A stretch of DNA of 11,727 bases from NCBI GenBank assembly GCA_030630395.1, contig DAOVNE010000021.1, positions 1 to 11,727 on the forward strand. Direction: 5' to 3'. The position numbers and the translations under genes are program-made. The notes beneath the pieces are model-generated. The model had not been told where the DNA came from. It saw only the letters and a list, made by a program, of their open reading frames with translations, and did no database searches. Shown here piece by piece: positions 1-6,633 of the stretch (position 1 is the stretch's first letter; every line of letters begins with the position of its first letter). Source of the DNA: Candidatus Eiseniibacteriota bacterium. GTDB taxonomy: Bacteria; Joyebacterota; Joyebacteria; Joyebacterales; Joyebacteraceae.

Positions 1-274
1 CCTCTCCCATTGGGTTCCGGCTGCCGCAGCCGCGCAGCGGGCTAGGTGGCATCCAATTGACTACATATCACTCTGGTTCCAGCCACGCGATCCCCGAAGC
101 GAGCCCGTCCGGAGAGGTGACTGTGAGAATTCCTCCCAGTATACTGACCGCAGGAAGATTGTCCACAACGCGAAGTACGTTTCTCAGCAGAGCCCTTGGC
201 AAACCTGGCGGTCGTGTCGGTCTCCCTGTGTGGCAGTGTCCACGACTACATGTCGGTTCACCCGGGTGGCCTTA
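1..274. other. Stretch with no recognised gene
   Basis: I see no convincing gene here. One plus-strand frame is free of stop codons from the window edge to the TGA at 296-298 (98 codons), but its translation is rich in Arg, Ser, Trp and Cys, has no domain feel, and matches no family I recognise. It could be the tail of a gene lying outside the window or simply GC-rich chance. An inverted repeat with 7-base arms lies at 18-32 (CGGCTGC-C-GCAGCCG) and could form a small hairpin, but no T-run follows it. I see no tRNA fold or transposase remnant that I can defend. Confidence 0.5.
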
Positions 275-304
275 TTGATTACCGGGTCATTACTGTGATA
301 TAAT
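275..304 (+). promoter_or_regulatory. Sigma70-type promoter with extended -10
   Basis: TTGATT at 275-280 and a perfect TATAAT at 299-304 are separated by 18 bases. A TG one base before the -10 box (296-297) makes it an extended -10. Transcription would begin near 311, leaving about 45 bases of leader before the GTG start at 356. It sits in a local AT-rich dip in an otherwise GC-rich region, which supports it. It would drive the beta-helix gene. Confidence 0.7.
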
Positions 305-355
305 GATCGATATCTAGATGCTCGCACACCTCCCACGCCGGAATGGAGATACCAA

Positions 356-1819
356 GTGAGAAACATCGCCATCCTCTTGCTGCTGATCACTCCCCAGCTG
401 GCATTATCTCAGACCACCGTCAGCGGCAACCAGTCGGGTCTCTGGACGGCCGCCGGTTCGCCGTATCTCGTCACGGGCGAGATTGCCGTTCCGTCCGGTC
501 AGACCCTCACGATCGAACCCGGGGTGGAGGTGAATTTCCAGGGACACCACAAGTTCACGGTGAACGGGAATCTCCAGGCGGTTGGAGGGGACGGTGACAC
601 CATCTTCTTCACAACCGACAGCCCGTCGACCGGCTGGGGCGGAATACGGATCGACTCCGGGGTAATAAGCAACCTGGCCTACTGCCGAATCGAATACGGG
701 AAGCCCTCCGGCGACTATCCCGACATTCACGGTGGTGGACTGGCTCTGCTCTCATCCGACGCAGTCGTTTCGAACTGCGTCTTCGCGGACAACGATGCAA
801 CCGGGAGTTTCAACGGGATGGGTGGCGCGGTGTACGGGATCAACACGGGCAGCCCGTCAGGACCTCTGACCCGTTTCATCGATTGCAGCTTCATCAGGAA
901 CCACGCCTACGGCGAAGGCGGGGCGATCAAGTTCACGGGAGACATGAACACCGAGATCACAGGTTGTGAGTTCATCGAGAATGACTGCAACTACGGCGGA
1001 GGAGACATCTCCTGCTATTCGGTGGTCGATACCAGGATGACTAACTGCCTCTTCGCCGACAACTACACGATGTACTCGAGCGGCGGGGCCGTGCACACCC
1101 TTGGCGTCGGGAATACTCTCTACTTCATCAACTGCACACTGTCAGGCAATGCCGCCGTGGGCGGTGATGGAGGCGCCGTGAGCCTCGCCTACGCCACCGG
1201 CTACTTCGTGAACACGATCGTCTTCGACAATCCCGGGATGTACAGCGACGATCTGTATCTTGACTGGGGGTCCGACGCGGAGATCCACTACTGCGACATG
1301 GCAGTGCCGTCGGGAGCCATCGGCAGCCACAACATCAACGTCGATCCGGAGTTTGTCGATGCCGGCAATCTCGATTTTCATCTTGTGGAGGGTTCGCTCT
1401 GCATTGATGAAGGTACCGCGTTCCTCATCGCCGGTGGTGACACGCTGGTCGACTTGAGCCCGGATGAGTACTACGGCTCAGCGCCGGACATGGGAGCGTA
1501 TGAGTTCAGTCCCGCAAGCGGTGTGCAGGATGAACCCGCGACAGCCTGCAGGTTGTATCAGAACTACCCGAACCCGTTCGGCATGAGAACACTCATCAGC
1601 TACCAGCTGCCATCGGACACTCATGTGACAGTGAGCGTGTACAACGTGCTGGGGCAGAGAGTCAGGACTCTGGTAGATGCCGGCCAAGCCGCAGGCGACA
1701 GATCTGTCACCTGGGACGGGAAGAGCAACTCGGGCCGCAGCGTGAGCCCGGGAACCTACTTCCTCAGGCTTGAGGCCGGCGGTGAAGTGAGCAGCATGAG
1801 GATGCTGCTCTCGGACTGA
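356..1819 (+). CDS. Secreted right-handed beta-helix protein with T9SS type A C-terminal sorting domain
   Basis: This is an exported repeat protein of 487 residues, probably surface-attached or released by the type IX secretion system. Residues 1-18 form a signal peptide (hydrophobic core, cleavage likely at ALS-Q). Residues about 28-85 form the usual capping region, including the pattern TLTIEPGVEVNF. From about 90 to 350 come beta-helix coils of the type Cys-x-Phe-x-x-Asn-x-Ala followed by GGA, for example GGAVYG, GGAIKF, GGAVHT and GGAVSL. A closing segment (DPEFVDAG, then SLCIDEG) is common after such helices. Residues 398-487 are the T9SS type A domain, starting LYQNYPNPF and holding VYNVLGQRVRTL and PGTYFLRL. 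The GTG start has GGAG seven bases upstream. No catalytic residues are evident, so binding, adhesion or polysaccharide lyase activity cannot be told apart. It is the only plus-strand gene and converges on its neighbour with a 28-base gap. Confidence 0.93.
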   Translation: MRNIAILLLLITPQLALSQTTVSGNQSGLWTAAGSPYLVTGEIAVPSGQTLTIEPGVEVNFQGHHKFTVNGNLQAVGGDGDTIFFTTDSPSTGWGGIRIDSGVISNLAYCRIEYGKPSGDYPDIHGGGLALLSSDAVVSNCVFADNDATGSFNGMGGAVYGINTGSPSGPLTRFIDCSFIRNHAYGEGGAIKFTGDMNTEITGCEFIENDCNYGGGDISCYSVVDTRMTNCLFADNYTMYSSGGAVHTLGVGNTLYFINCTLSGNAAVGGDGGAVSLAYATGYFVNTIVFDNPGMYSDDLYLDWGSDAEIHYCDMAVPSGAIGSHNINVDPEFVDAGNLDFHLVEGSLCIDEGTAFLIAGGDTLVDLSPDEYYGSAPDMGAYEFSPASGVQDEPATACRLYQNYPNPFGMRTLISYQLPSDTHVTVSVYNVLGQRVRTLVDAGQAAGDRSVTWDGKSNSGRSVSPGTYFLRLEAGGEVSSMRMLLSD

Positions 1820-1847
1820 GTTCAGAGTGCCTCAGCTCGTCGCGGCG

Positions 1848-2054
1848 CTACGTTTCACTGCGCTCCGCATGTATGTCGGCGATCAAGCGACCGCCGCTCC
1901 CCACGTTCTCGGGTGCGTTCTCACGGATCAGTACGTGGATGATTCTCCTGTCAAACCCGTAGACGTCTGCCGCAACATCCGTCAGACCCTCAACCATCTT
2001 CCGCTTGAGCTCGATGCTCGGTATCCGCGGGCCATCGACGACGATCGTAGGCAT
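1848..2054 (-). CDS. 4-oxalocrotonate tautomerase family protein, DmpI-like
   Basis: This is a small cytoplasmic enzyme of 68 residues, typical of the 4-OT (tautomerase) superfamily, whose members form hexamers. Pro2, exposed after Met removal, is the catalytic base in the family and is present (MPTIVVDGPRI). The rest of the pattern also fits: the helix KRKMVEGLTDVAADVYG, then a beta strand ending HVLIRENAPENVGSGG, which resembles the archaeal and bacterial DmpI-like branch closely. The ATG has GGGAG a short distance upstream. It is the last gene of a probable three-gene operon, 34 bases after the DUF3795 gene. The physiological substrate cannot be told from sequence; nothing nearby suggests a catechol meta-cleavage pathway, so a role in that pathway is unlikely. 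Confidence 0.88.
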   Translation of the reverse strand: MPTIVVDGPRIPSIELKRKMVEGLTDVAADVYGFDRRIIHVLIRENAPENVGSGGRLIADIHAERSET

Positions 2055-2088
2055 AATCTTTCTCCCTCTACTGAGTCATCCGCGAGCG

Positions 2089-2553
2089 TCAGGGTTGGCG
2101 CACGTACCAGTCGCGCTTGCCCTCCAGGAAGCCCTTGAGCCCTTTGCGACGAATGCGACGGATATTGCGGATGACTGCTGCGCCGTGACCTGTCTCAAGT
2201 TCGGTCAGCTTCTCGCATGTCTCGAAGTCATCGCACTCCCAGCACCCAACGTAGGACTTACGCTGGCAGCACTTCCGGATCTTGCAGTATGGATTGCCAC
2301 CACCGCCCCGGCACGCTGATTTGCAGCGGAGCTTCACCATGTCACCGAGCGCGGCGTAGCACTCATCGTATCGCGAGAGCCCCTTGAAGAAGGGAAGCTC
2401 GGAGAGCGCCTCTGCGGTCTTGTCGAACCGGCTCGCGCGAAGCTCCTTGCGTAGATCGCGAGCGAGATCGGCCACGATTCCGCGGTGGGCAAAGCAGTCG
2501 CCGCAGTACAGTCCGCAGTACGCGACCGACTTCTGGCTGGTTCTGAGCGCCAT
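2089..2553 (-). CDS. DUF3795 family cysteine-rich protein
   Basis: This protein of 154 residues has a Cys-rich core. It opens with the DUF3795 signature CGLYCGDC (Cys13, Cys17, Cys20). More cysteines follow at 65, 77, 81, 90, 95, 96, 104, 107 and 113, twelve in all, including the pair in GCWECDDF. This spacing suggests bound metal (zinc or an iron-sulfur cluster), but the family has no established biochemical role. The C-terminal third (about 126-148) is basic, with IRRIRRKGLKGF, and could contact nucleic acid or another protein. No signal peptide or membrane segment is present, so it is probably cytoplasmic. The ATG has GAGGAGG just upstream. It begins 20 bases after the methyltransferase-like gene, consistent with one transcript. 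Confidence 0.85.
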   Translation of the reverse strand: MALRTSQKSVAYCGLYCGDCFAHRGIVADLARDLRKELRASRFDKTAEALSELPFFKGLSRYDECYAALGDMVKLRCKSACRGGGGNPYCKIRKCCQRKSYVGCWECDDFETCEKLTELETGHGAAVIRNIRRIRRKGLKGFLEGKRDWYVRQP

Positions 2554-2573
2554 CTATCCTCCTCACAATCGGC

Positions 2574-3515
2574 CTAGGTGCTCCCTCGCATGTGTGCAAA
2601 GAAGACCTCGTCCCGATACAGGACATCATATCCCTGTTCCTGCAGGTAGATAGCCCGGTCCAGATCTATGATGCTTATGCAGATATCACTGTTAACAGCG
2701 CTGCGAGCTACCTGGAGGAATGTCTCGGAGTCGGCCAGGTCCCGGCCGGCCTCGCTTCGTGGATAAGCGTCTCGATTGTACTTGTCGGTGAAGTAGAAAC
2801 CGTTATTCCGTTTCTTGTATCTGGAGAACTGCCAGTTCTTCATCGCAAGGTAGCGGTTGATCATTGACCACTCCCTGACGGTCTCGACATTCCCACCGAT
2901 GTTCTCGTGGCAGCAGGTTCTGAAGATCAGAAACGGCGCCTCTACGTCAATCCCATAGTCGATGGCGCCATCACTCACCGATCCGCAGGCGCCAAAGAAG
3001 ACAATGGCTGTAGGTCTCCTCCCAAGATCCGGTTCGAAGATGCTCTCCTGCACAAACCTGAAGTTCGTCTGACTCTTCCTGCATACGCGACGATAGAGAG
3101 CTTCCCATCTTCCGTCGATATCGGTACCGATAATTTCGAAATCCGGCAGGGCTCTTGCCAGGTACATCGCCTGCCTTCCTTCAACTGTGGCAGGATTCAC
3201 AATGACACGGTTCTCCGTATCAAGACCTGTCAGAGCGTCCACGACAAGCCGCCTGATATATGTGTCTTTTCTCTCCCGCTTGAATAGCCGGAGGAGTGTG
3301 CGACGCTTCTCTGAGTACTTGGGGAACTCCGGGAAGACCGCATCCCATGCTTGAATGTGTTGTCCCAGGTGCGTCTGGATGGCAGTCTCTTCCAGCAGCC
3401 TGGCCCTATCGGCAATCCTGCCAAGTCGGAACTCATTCAGTAGCTGGCCCAGAGCCGGTCTGAAATCCGTGCCGCCGCTGACATCGTGAAACGTCTCGAG
3501 GGAGGACGTACTCAT
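2574..3515 (-). CDS. Class I methyltransferase-like protein with degenerate SAM motif
   Basis: This is a cytoplasmic protein of 313 residues with no signal peptide. The middle looks like a Rossmann-type methyltransferase fold. IIGTDID at 128-134 fits the strand ending in the acidic residue that binds the SAM ribose. FFGACGSVSD at 173-182 resembles the HACG loop of the METTL25/Methyltransf_32 group, and RTCCHEN at 199-205 resembles the CC motif of that same group. However, the first strand reads VIVNPATVEGRQ (104-115) in place of the expected Asp-x-Gly-x-Gly loop, so SAM binding is uncertain. The first 90 residues are helical and charged and match nothing I know. The ATG has AAGGAG five bases upstream. 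It is the first gene of the trio with DUF3795 and the tautomerase. It may be a methyltransferase with an unusual cofactor loop or an inactive relative. Confidence 0.72.
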   Translation of the reverse strand: MSTSSLETFHDVSGGTDFRPALGQLLNEFRLGRIADRARLLEETAIQTHLGQHIQAWDAVFPEFPKYSEKRRTLLRLFKRERKDTYIRRLVVDALTGLDTENRVIVNPATVEGRQAMYLARALPDFEIIGTDIDGRWEALYRRVCRKSQTNFRFVQESIFEPDLGRRPTAIVFFGACGSVSDGAIDYGIDVEAPFLIFRTCCHENIGGNVETVREWSMINRYLAMKNWQFSRYKKRNNGFYFTDKYNRDAYPRSEAGRDLADSETFLQVARSAVNSDICISIIDLDRAIYLQEQGYDVLYRDEVFFAHMRGST

Positions 3516-3591
3516 GAACTCTCCTTCGCGGTTTCTTCCGTGGGCGCTGTGGTGTCTTTCCTGAACACTTGCTTACGGGTGGACGCGAGCG

Positions 3592-4224
3592 CTAGTTGGC
3601 CGGCGACGGTGAGTGAACCACCTCAAACCGGTAGTGCCCGGTAATCGGAAAGTCGAAGATACTGTCCTCGATCTCGGGCCCCCAGCCAATGTTGTGCACG
3701 ATCAATGGCCTTAGTGCGTCAGATGAAAGCCAATTCGTCACAATCCCGATGTGAGGCAGGTTACCGGGCAGCATCCACGTGACGAGGTCGCCGGGCTGAT
3801 AATCCGCTGCGACATCCGTCACTGGAAGCTCCTCCCCCCGACGCCTGAAGAACACCTGGAGATTCGGCACTCTCCGATGATCAATACTGGGATCAGGCGC
3901 CGTCAGGCCCCAGGTGTCGGGATACTCAGAGAAGGCTTCGAGCATGTCTTCGTGGACCTCTTGTTGAAGATCGACCCCGAGTACTCGATATGCACGGACG
4001 ATCAGGTCCGTACAGACACCCACGCTGTCAGGGACGTCGCCCGAGGGATAGTCGATCGACAGATAGGATCCGTCGTATCGAACTCGATGTTCGGTCCGCT
4101 CGATGGCAGCCTCAACGAGGCGATCGGCCCAGTTGTGCTCGGGGGTAGACTGCGCAAACACGGGCGCTGCAATACAGCACACGGCAAGACAGCAGACAGT
4201 GAGTTGTGACAAGACGGTTCTCAT
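3592..4224 (-). CDS. DUF1287 family exported protein (NlpC/P60-like fold)
   Basis: This is an exported protein of 210 residues. The signal peptide covers about residues 1-24 (MRTVLSQLTVCCLAVCC, cleavage near VFA-Q). The mature part follows DUF1287 closely along its length: YDGSYLSIDYPSGDVP, then GVCTDLIVRAYR, HRRVPNLQVFF, GDLVTWMLPGNLPHIGIV, and LIVHNIG. Cys71, His158 and perhaps His177 sit where an NlpC/P60-type Cys-His site would be, so peptidoglycan or peptide hydrolysis in the periplasm is plausible, but the family's activity is not established. The frame is open upstream to a TTG at 4281 and an ATG at 4245. I chose the ATG at 4224 because it alone has a purine-rich ribosome site and gives a compact signal peptide. 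E. coli YijF belongs to the same family. Confidence 0.9.
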   Translation of the reverse strand: MRTVLSQLTVCCLAVCCIAAPVFAQSTPEHNWADRLVEAAIERTEHRVRYDGSYLSIDYPSGDVPDSVGVCTDLIVRAYRVLGVDLQQEVHEDMLEAFSEYPDTWGLTAPDPSIDHRRVPNLQVFFRRRGEELPVTDVAADYQPGDLVTWMLPGNLPHIGIVTNWLSSDALRPLIVHNIGWGPEIEDSIFDFPITGHYRFEVVHSPSPAN

Positions 4225-4233
4225 ACCCGGGTA

Positions 4234-4243
4234 CCCTCTCCTC
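4234..4243 (-). promoter_or_regulatory. Ribosome binding site selecting the 4224 start
   Basis: On the minus strand this reads GAGGAGAGGG, ending nine bases before the ATG at 4224. The alternative ATG at 4245 and TTG at 4281 have no such site in front of them, so the shorter protein with a clean signal peptide is preferred. Confidence 0.6.
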
Positions 4244-4323
4244 ATCACGTCACATGTTCTGGGTGCTGAAGGGCTTGGCAATGTCGTTGCTCCGCTCTGC
4301 CGGTAGACGTGGTCGGCCGCACA

Positions 4324-4339
4324 CGCCGGCTAGCCGGCG
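4324..4339. repeat. Perfect 16-base palindrome over a stop codon
   Basis: CGCCGGCTAGCCGGCG equals its own reverse complement. It contains the TAG stop (4330-4332) of the P-loop gene on the minus strand. In RNA it could fold into a six-pair GC stem with a CTAG loop just at the end of that gene, so it may slow or end transcription or protect the 3' end. No T-run follows, so it is not a standard intrinsic terminator. Confidence 0.55.
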
Positions 4340-4863
4340 CCGTGAATGCTCTTAACGAGTTCGTGCGCTTCCCGAGGCCGGCGTAGCTCCGTCAAGCGGA
4401 TGTCTGCACCGGCGCCCTCACTGAACAGCTCCCGATACGTGCGCCTGCGACCACGGTACGTCAGTATGACCCACCACAGAATCGATCCGCGACTGAGAAA
4501 CGAGTGCCGGAACGTCTCGCGGTTCCCACCGAACAGCTCCTCGCGGAAAATCACGCGCCGGCTTGTGCGGGACAGCGCTCGCCAGAACACGACAGGGAAC
4601 GAGTAGTTGAGCCAGACCGCATCCGTTGCACGGGACAGGAGAATGTCGAGTGCCTTGCCATGGTTGCCATCTACAACCCAGCGATCAGGCTCGGCGTGCT
4701 TCCGAACGGCCTCGCGGAACTCCCCGGTCGGGCGCTCACTCCAATTCGGCCCCCAGAACACGGTGTCAAGTTCGACGTGCGAGAGGTCGAGGACCTCGGC
4801 AATGCGGCGAGCGAGCGTGGTCTTGCCCGAGCAACTCGTCCCAATGACGATGACACGTTTCAT
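4330..4863 (-). CDS. P-loop NTPase, small adenylate-kinase-like (topology-modulation type)
   Basis: This is a cytoplasmic nucleotide-binding protein of 177 residues. It begins at once with strand 1 and a Walker A loop, GTSCSGKTT (8-16). The following pattern matches small P-loop proteins usually labelled AAA ATPase, adenylate kinase or topology modulation protein: HVELDTVFWGPNW (29-41), RWVVDGNHGK (61-70), WLNYSFPVVFWR (84-95), then a basic segment with REELFGGNRETF (107-118), perhaps a lid. Substrate and reaction are not established for the group; a nucleoside or small-molecule kinase role is a guess. The frame is open far upstream, but that stretch overlaps the neighbouring barrel gene and has unnatural composition. 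The ATG at 4863 has GGAGGAG eleven bases upstream and sits right before the Walker A strand. It starts 49 bases after the barrel gene. Confidence 0.85.
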   Translation of the reverse strand: MKRVIVIGTSCSGKTTLARRIAEVLDLSHVELDTVFWGPNWSERPTGEFREAVRKHAEPDRWVVDGNHGKALDILLSRATDAVWLNYSFPVVFWRALSRTSRRVIFREELFGGNRETFRHSFLSRGSILWWVILTYRGRRRTYRELFSEGAGADIRLTELRRPREAHELVKSIHGAG

Positions 4864-4912
4864 GTCCCGTCGGTCTCCTCCCGAGGATCCCGCGCTGGTC
4901 TCGCGGCGAGGA

Positions 4913-5644
4913 TCAGAAGTACGCAGACAGACCGAAGCGAACACCGAGCGAATCCAGGAGGAACCTGTCAACCACGTTGCCTCTCGCGTCGTAGTCGTAC
5001 TCCTCATTGTCTTCGTTCGTCTCAAGCGTCTGCTCATCATACACATCACGTGAGTATGAGCACAGCACGCGGTACTCCGCATGCAGGGCCAACCACTCAG
5101 TCGCCGCCCACTGGACACCGACGCACCCCACCAGTCCAACTCCGTATTCCTTGCCGATGCGGCGAACGAAGCGCCAGTCTCCCGAGTATGTGTTGAAGCC
5201 GAAACCGTCGTCCCTATAGGCGCTGTAGAAGACGCGCGGCCCCCCTCCAAAGAAGACCGACACTCGATCACCCCGGTACTTGAGCCACTCGCTGGAGATT
5301 GAGATCTCGTGATTCCACTCCGAGTAGTCAAGGGACTCATCGATATTGTGGTTGTTGCCGTCTCCCGCATGCTCCTCCGACTGCTCCACGTTGTCGTAGC
5401 GCAGGTCGATCCCGACGTTGAGTCTCCAGGCAACATCCCGCCCGAGGAAGCGCTGGTACGCCAGCGTTACCGTGTCATAGGACATCACCCCGCCGAAAGA
5501 ACTCAGCGTGAAGCTGCTCCCTACGCGAAACTGGATCGCCTGGCCATCCGGACGACCACCTTCCGCAGCGCTTGTCAACGGGAGGACAAGGCATGCGCAC
5601 CAGACGCCCATCATCAAGATGACGTGCCGTCGCACTCTGTTCAC
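4913..5644 (-). CDS. Outer-membrane beta-barrel protein
   Basis: This protein of 243 residues is probably inserted in the outer membrane. Residues 1-27 look like a signal peptide (MNRVRRHVILMMGVW, a hydrophobic run, then TSAA-E). The rest alternates polar and hydrophobic or aromatic residues in strands typical of small 8-10 strand barrels, for example AIQFRVGSSFTLSSF, WRLNVGIDLRYD, VSVFFGGGPRVFYSAY and WLALHAEYRVLCSY. It ends LGVRFGLSAYF, with the terminal Phe expected of a BAM substrate. Between strands there are acidic loops, such as one at about 90-105 and one rich in Glu, Asp and Asn at about 208-222. The GTG start at 5644 has AAGGAGGT very close (three to five bases); a second GTG three codons on is possible. 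The ligand is unknown. Confidence 0.83.
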   Translation of the reverse strand: MNRVRRHVILMMGVWCACLVLPLTSAAEGGRPDGQAIQFRVGSSFTLSSFGGVMSYDTVTLAYQRFLGRDVAWRLNVGIDLRYDNVEQSEEHAGDGNNHNIDESLDYSEWNHEISISSEWLKYRGDRVSVFFGGGPRVFYSAYRDDGFGFNTYSGDWRFVRRIGKEYGVGLVGCVGVQWAATEWLALHAEYRVLCSYSRDVYDEQTLETNEDNEEYDYDARGNVVDRFLLDSLGVRFGLSAYF

Positions 5645-5697
5645 AGTACCTCCTTCTCTGCCAACCTGTAGGACCGAGTATCAGCCGCATGCGCCAG

Positions 5698-6135
5698 TCA
5701 GGCGCCGCCGTCAGGTCCACTCAGGAGCTTTCCCATACTGGTCAGATCTTGGACGAAGTACCCCAGCTTCTCATAGAATGCTACGACTCCCTCGTTGGAG
5801 GCACGAACCTGAAGGTTTAGTTTCGGGCACCCCAGTTCAAGAAGCCGCTCCTCCACACCCCTCATTAGAGCAGTGCCGATTCCTCGCCCGCGGTGCGCAG
5901 CACTGACGGCCACGTAGTACACCCAACCACGATGCCCATCATACCCCGCCATCGCAGTACCCACGATCTCCAATCCAAGGACAGCCACCAGGAACAGCTC
6001 GCGCTGCACTGCGAGTTTCCGCTCCATATCTGTCTCAGGGTGGTTTCGAAGAGGCGCATCCGGAAACACCTCCCGCCACAGCGCGGCAACGGCAGTTTCA
6101 TCTGACTCCAGGAAGGGCCTGATCTCTGGTTTCAC
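5698..6135 (-). CDS. GNAT family acetyltransferase, YpeA-like
   Basis: This is a cytoplasmic N-acetyltransferase of 145 residues using acetyl-CoA. It fits the E. coli YpeA type along its length: ETDMERK (35-40), LFLVAVLG, GTAMAGYDGHRG (59-70), VYYVAVSAAHRGRGIG with the acetyl-CoA loop RGRGIG at 82-87, GCPKLNLQVRASN (102-114) and AFYEKLGY (119-126). YpeA is about the same length (141). The frame stays open further upstream, but those codons overlap the preceding gene and do not fit the fold. I chose the GTG at 6135, five bases beyond the TGA of the upstream 2TM gene. The ribosome site there is weak (GGGGA), so translation is probably coupled to the upstream gene. The acetylated substrate is unknown. 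Confidence 0.92.
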   Translation of the reverse strand: MKPEIRPFLESDETAVAALWREVFPDAPLRNHPETDMERKLAVQRELFLVAVLGLEIVGTAMAGYDGHRGWVYYVAVSAAHRGRGIGTALMRGVEERLLELGCPKLNLQVRASNEGVVAFYEKLGYFVQDLTSMGKLLSGPDGGA

Positions 6136-6140
6136 TCGCG

Positions 6141-6428
6141 TCAATCCCCGTTCCGCTCCCTGCCGTTCTTCATCAGTTCCTTGATCTTGCGTTCCTCCCA
6201 CTCCGGCCCCCAGAACCGCCCGGGGCCGAAGACCGTCGCTGCATGGATCGTGATTCCGAGGCCCCAGCCCATGAGTGGCCAGAAGAACCAGAGATGCCCA
6301 GGGGAGGTCAGGAGGTTCACGACAACAAGGAATGCGTTTACCACCAAGTACGTCACGAGATGCTGGTAGAACTCCTTGATTTCGTCCACCCGCTTCTTCG
6401 CACGGTCGTATCTGGCCTGTTCATCCAT
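6141..6428 (-). CDS. 2TM domain-containing membrane protein
   Basis: This is a small inner-membrane protein of 95 residues matching the 2TM domain (PF13239-type) pattern. The amphipathic N-terminus YDRAKKRVDEIKEFYQHL leads into a first membrane segment at about 22-41 (VTYLVVNAFLVVVNLL). A second lies at about 46-67, with WFFWPLMGWGLGITIHA, where the Trp-Gly-Trp/Gly and His residues are family hallmarks. The tail GPEWEERKIKELM is charged and cytoplasmic. In other bacteria this domain is sometimes fused to LytTR regulators or histidine kinases; here it stands alone. The start at 6428 has GGAGG six bases upstream; the longer open frame to 6542 lacks one and would run into the promoter region. 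The stop is five bases from the YpeA-like gene. Confidence 0.9.
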   Translation of the reverse strand: MDEQARYDRAKKRVDEIKEFYQHLVTYLVVNAFLVVVNLLTSPGHLWFFWPLMGWGLGITIHAATVFGPGRFWGPEWEERKIKELMKNGRERNGD

Positions 6429-6434
6429 ACACCA

Positions 6435-6440
6435 CCTCCG
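6435..6440 (-). promoter_or_regulatory. Ribosome binding site of the 2TM gene
   Basis: CGGAGG on the minus strand, six bases before the ATG at 6428. It fixes the start of the 2TM protein and rules out the 38-residue N-terminal extension that the open frame would allow. Confidence 0.75.
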
Positions 6441-6557
6441 ATTCCACATGAACAAAAGCTGCGGGTAGACCCCTCCGACCAGGAAGGCAGTCCCCGCAGC
6501 CCACTTGTACTCACTGCCACAGCGTCGCCTCCCGAGCGACACAGTATGCAGAATTAG

Positions 6558-6585
6558 CCTATACCGACCAGCATGGTGATGTCAA
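6558..6585 (-). promoter_or_regulatory. Probable sigma70-type promoter
   Basis: On the minus strand a consensus TTGACA (6585-6580) is followed after 16 bases by TATAGG (6563-6558). It lies in the 205-base gap before the 2TM gene, the longest gap between minus-strand genes here, and would start transcription near 6551 with a leader of about 120 bases. The -10 box matches only four of six positions, so the call is tentative. It would split the minus-strand genes into two transcription units. Confidence 0.5.
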
Positions 6586-6633
6586 GCTCCTGGCGTTCTC
6601 ACGAGCGTCACTCTCGGGGGAGAAACGCGTCGG

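Noticed and set aside
259..268. CACCCGGGTG palindrome near the promoter
   Set aside because: A ten-base palindrome is expected about ten times by chance in a window of this size, and it lies just upstream of the -35 box without a known operator pattern.
2..298. 98-codon stop-free plus-strand frame from the window edge
   Set aside because: The translation is Arg/Ser/Cys/Trp-rich without any domain pattern, and its end overlaps the promoter -10 region. Possible tail of a gene outside the window, but not supportable.
1820..1847. Bidirectional terminator between the convergent genes
   Set aside because: Only a five-base pair of arms (CTGAG and CTCAG) can be found and no T-run follows on either strand.
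4864..5436. Long N-terminal extension of the P-loop protein
   Set aside because: The extension is Ser/Thr/Arg-rich, overlaps the barrel gene in another frame, and would put the Walker A loop far inside. The ATG at 4863 is the natural start.
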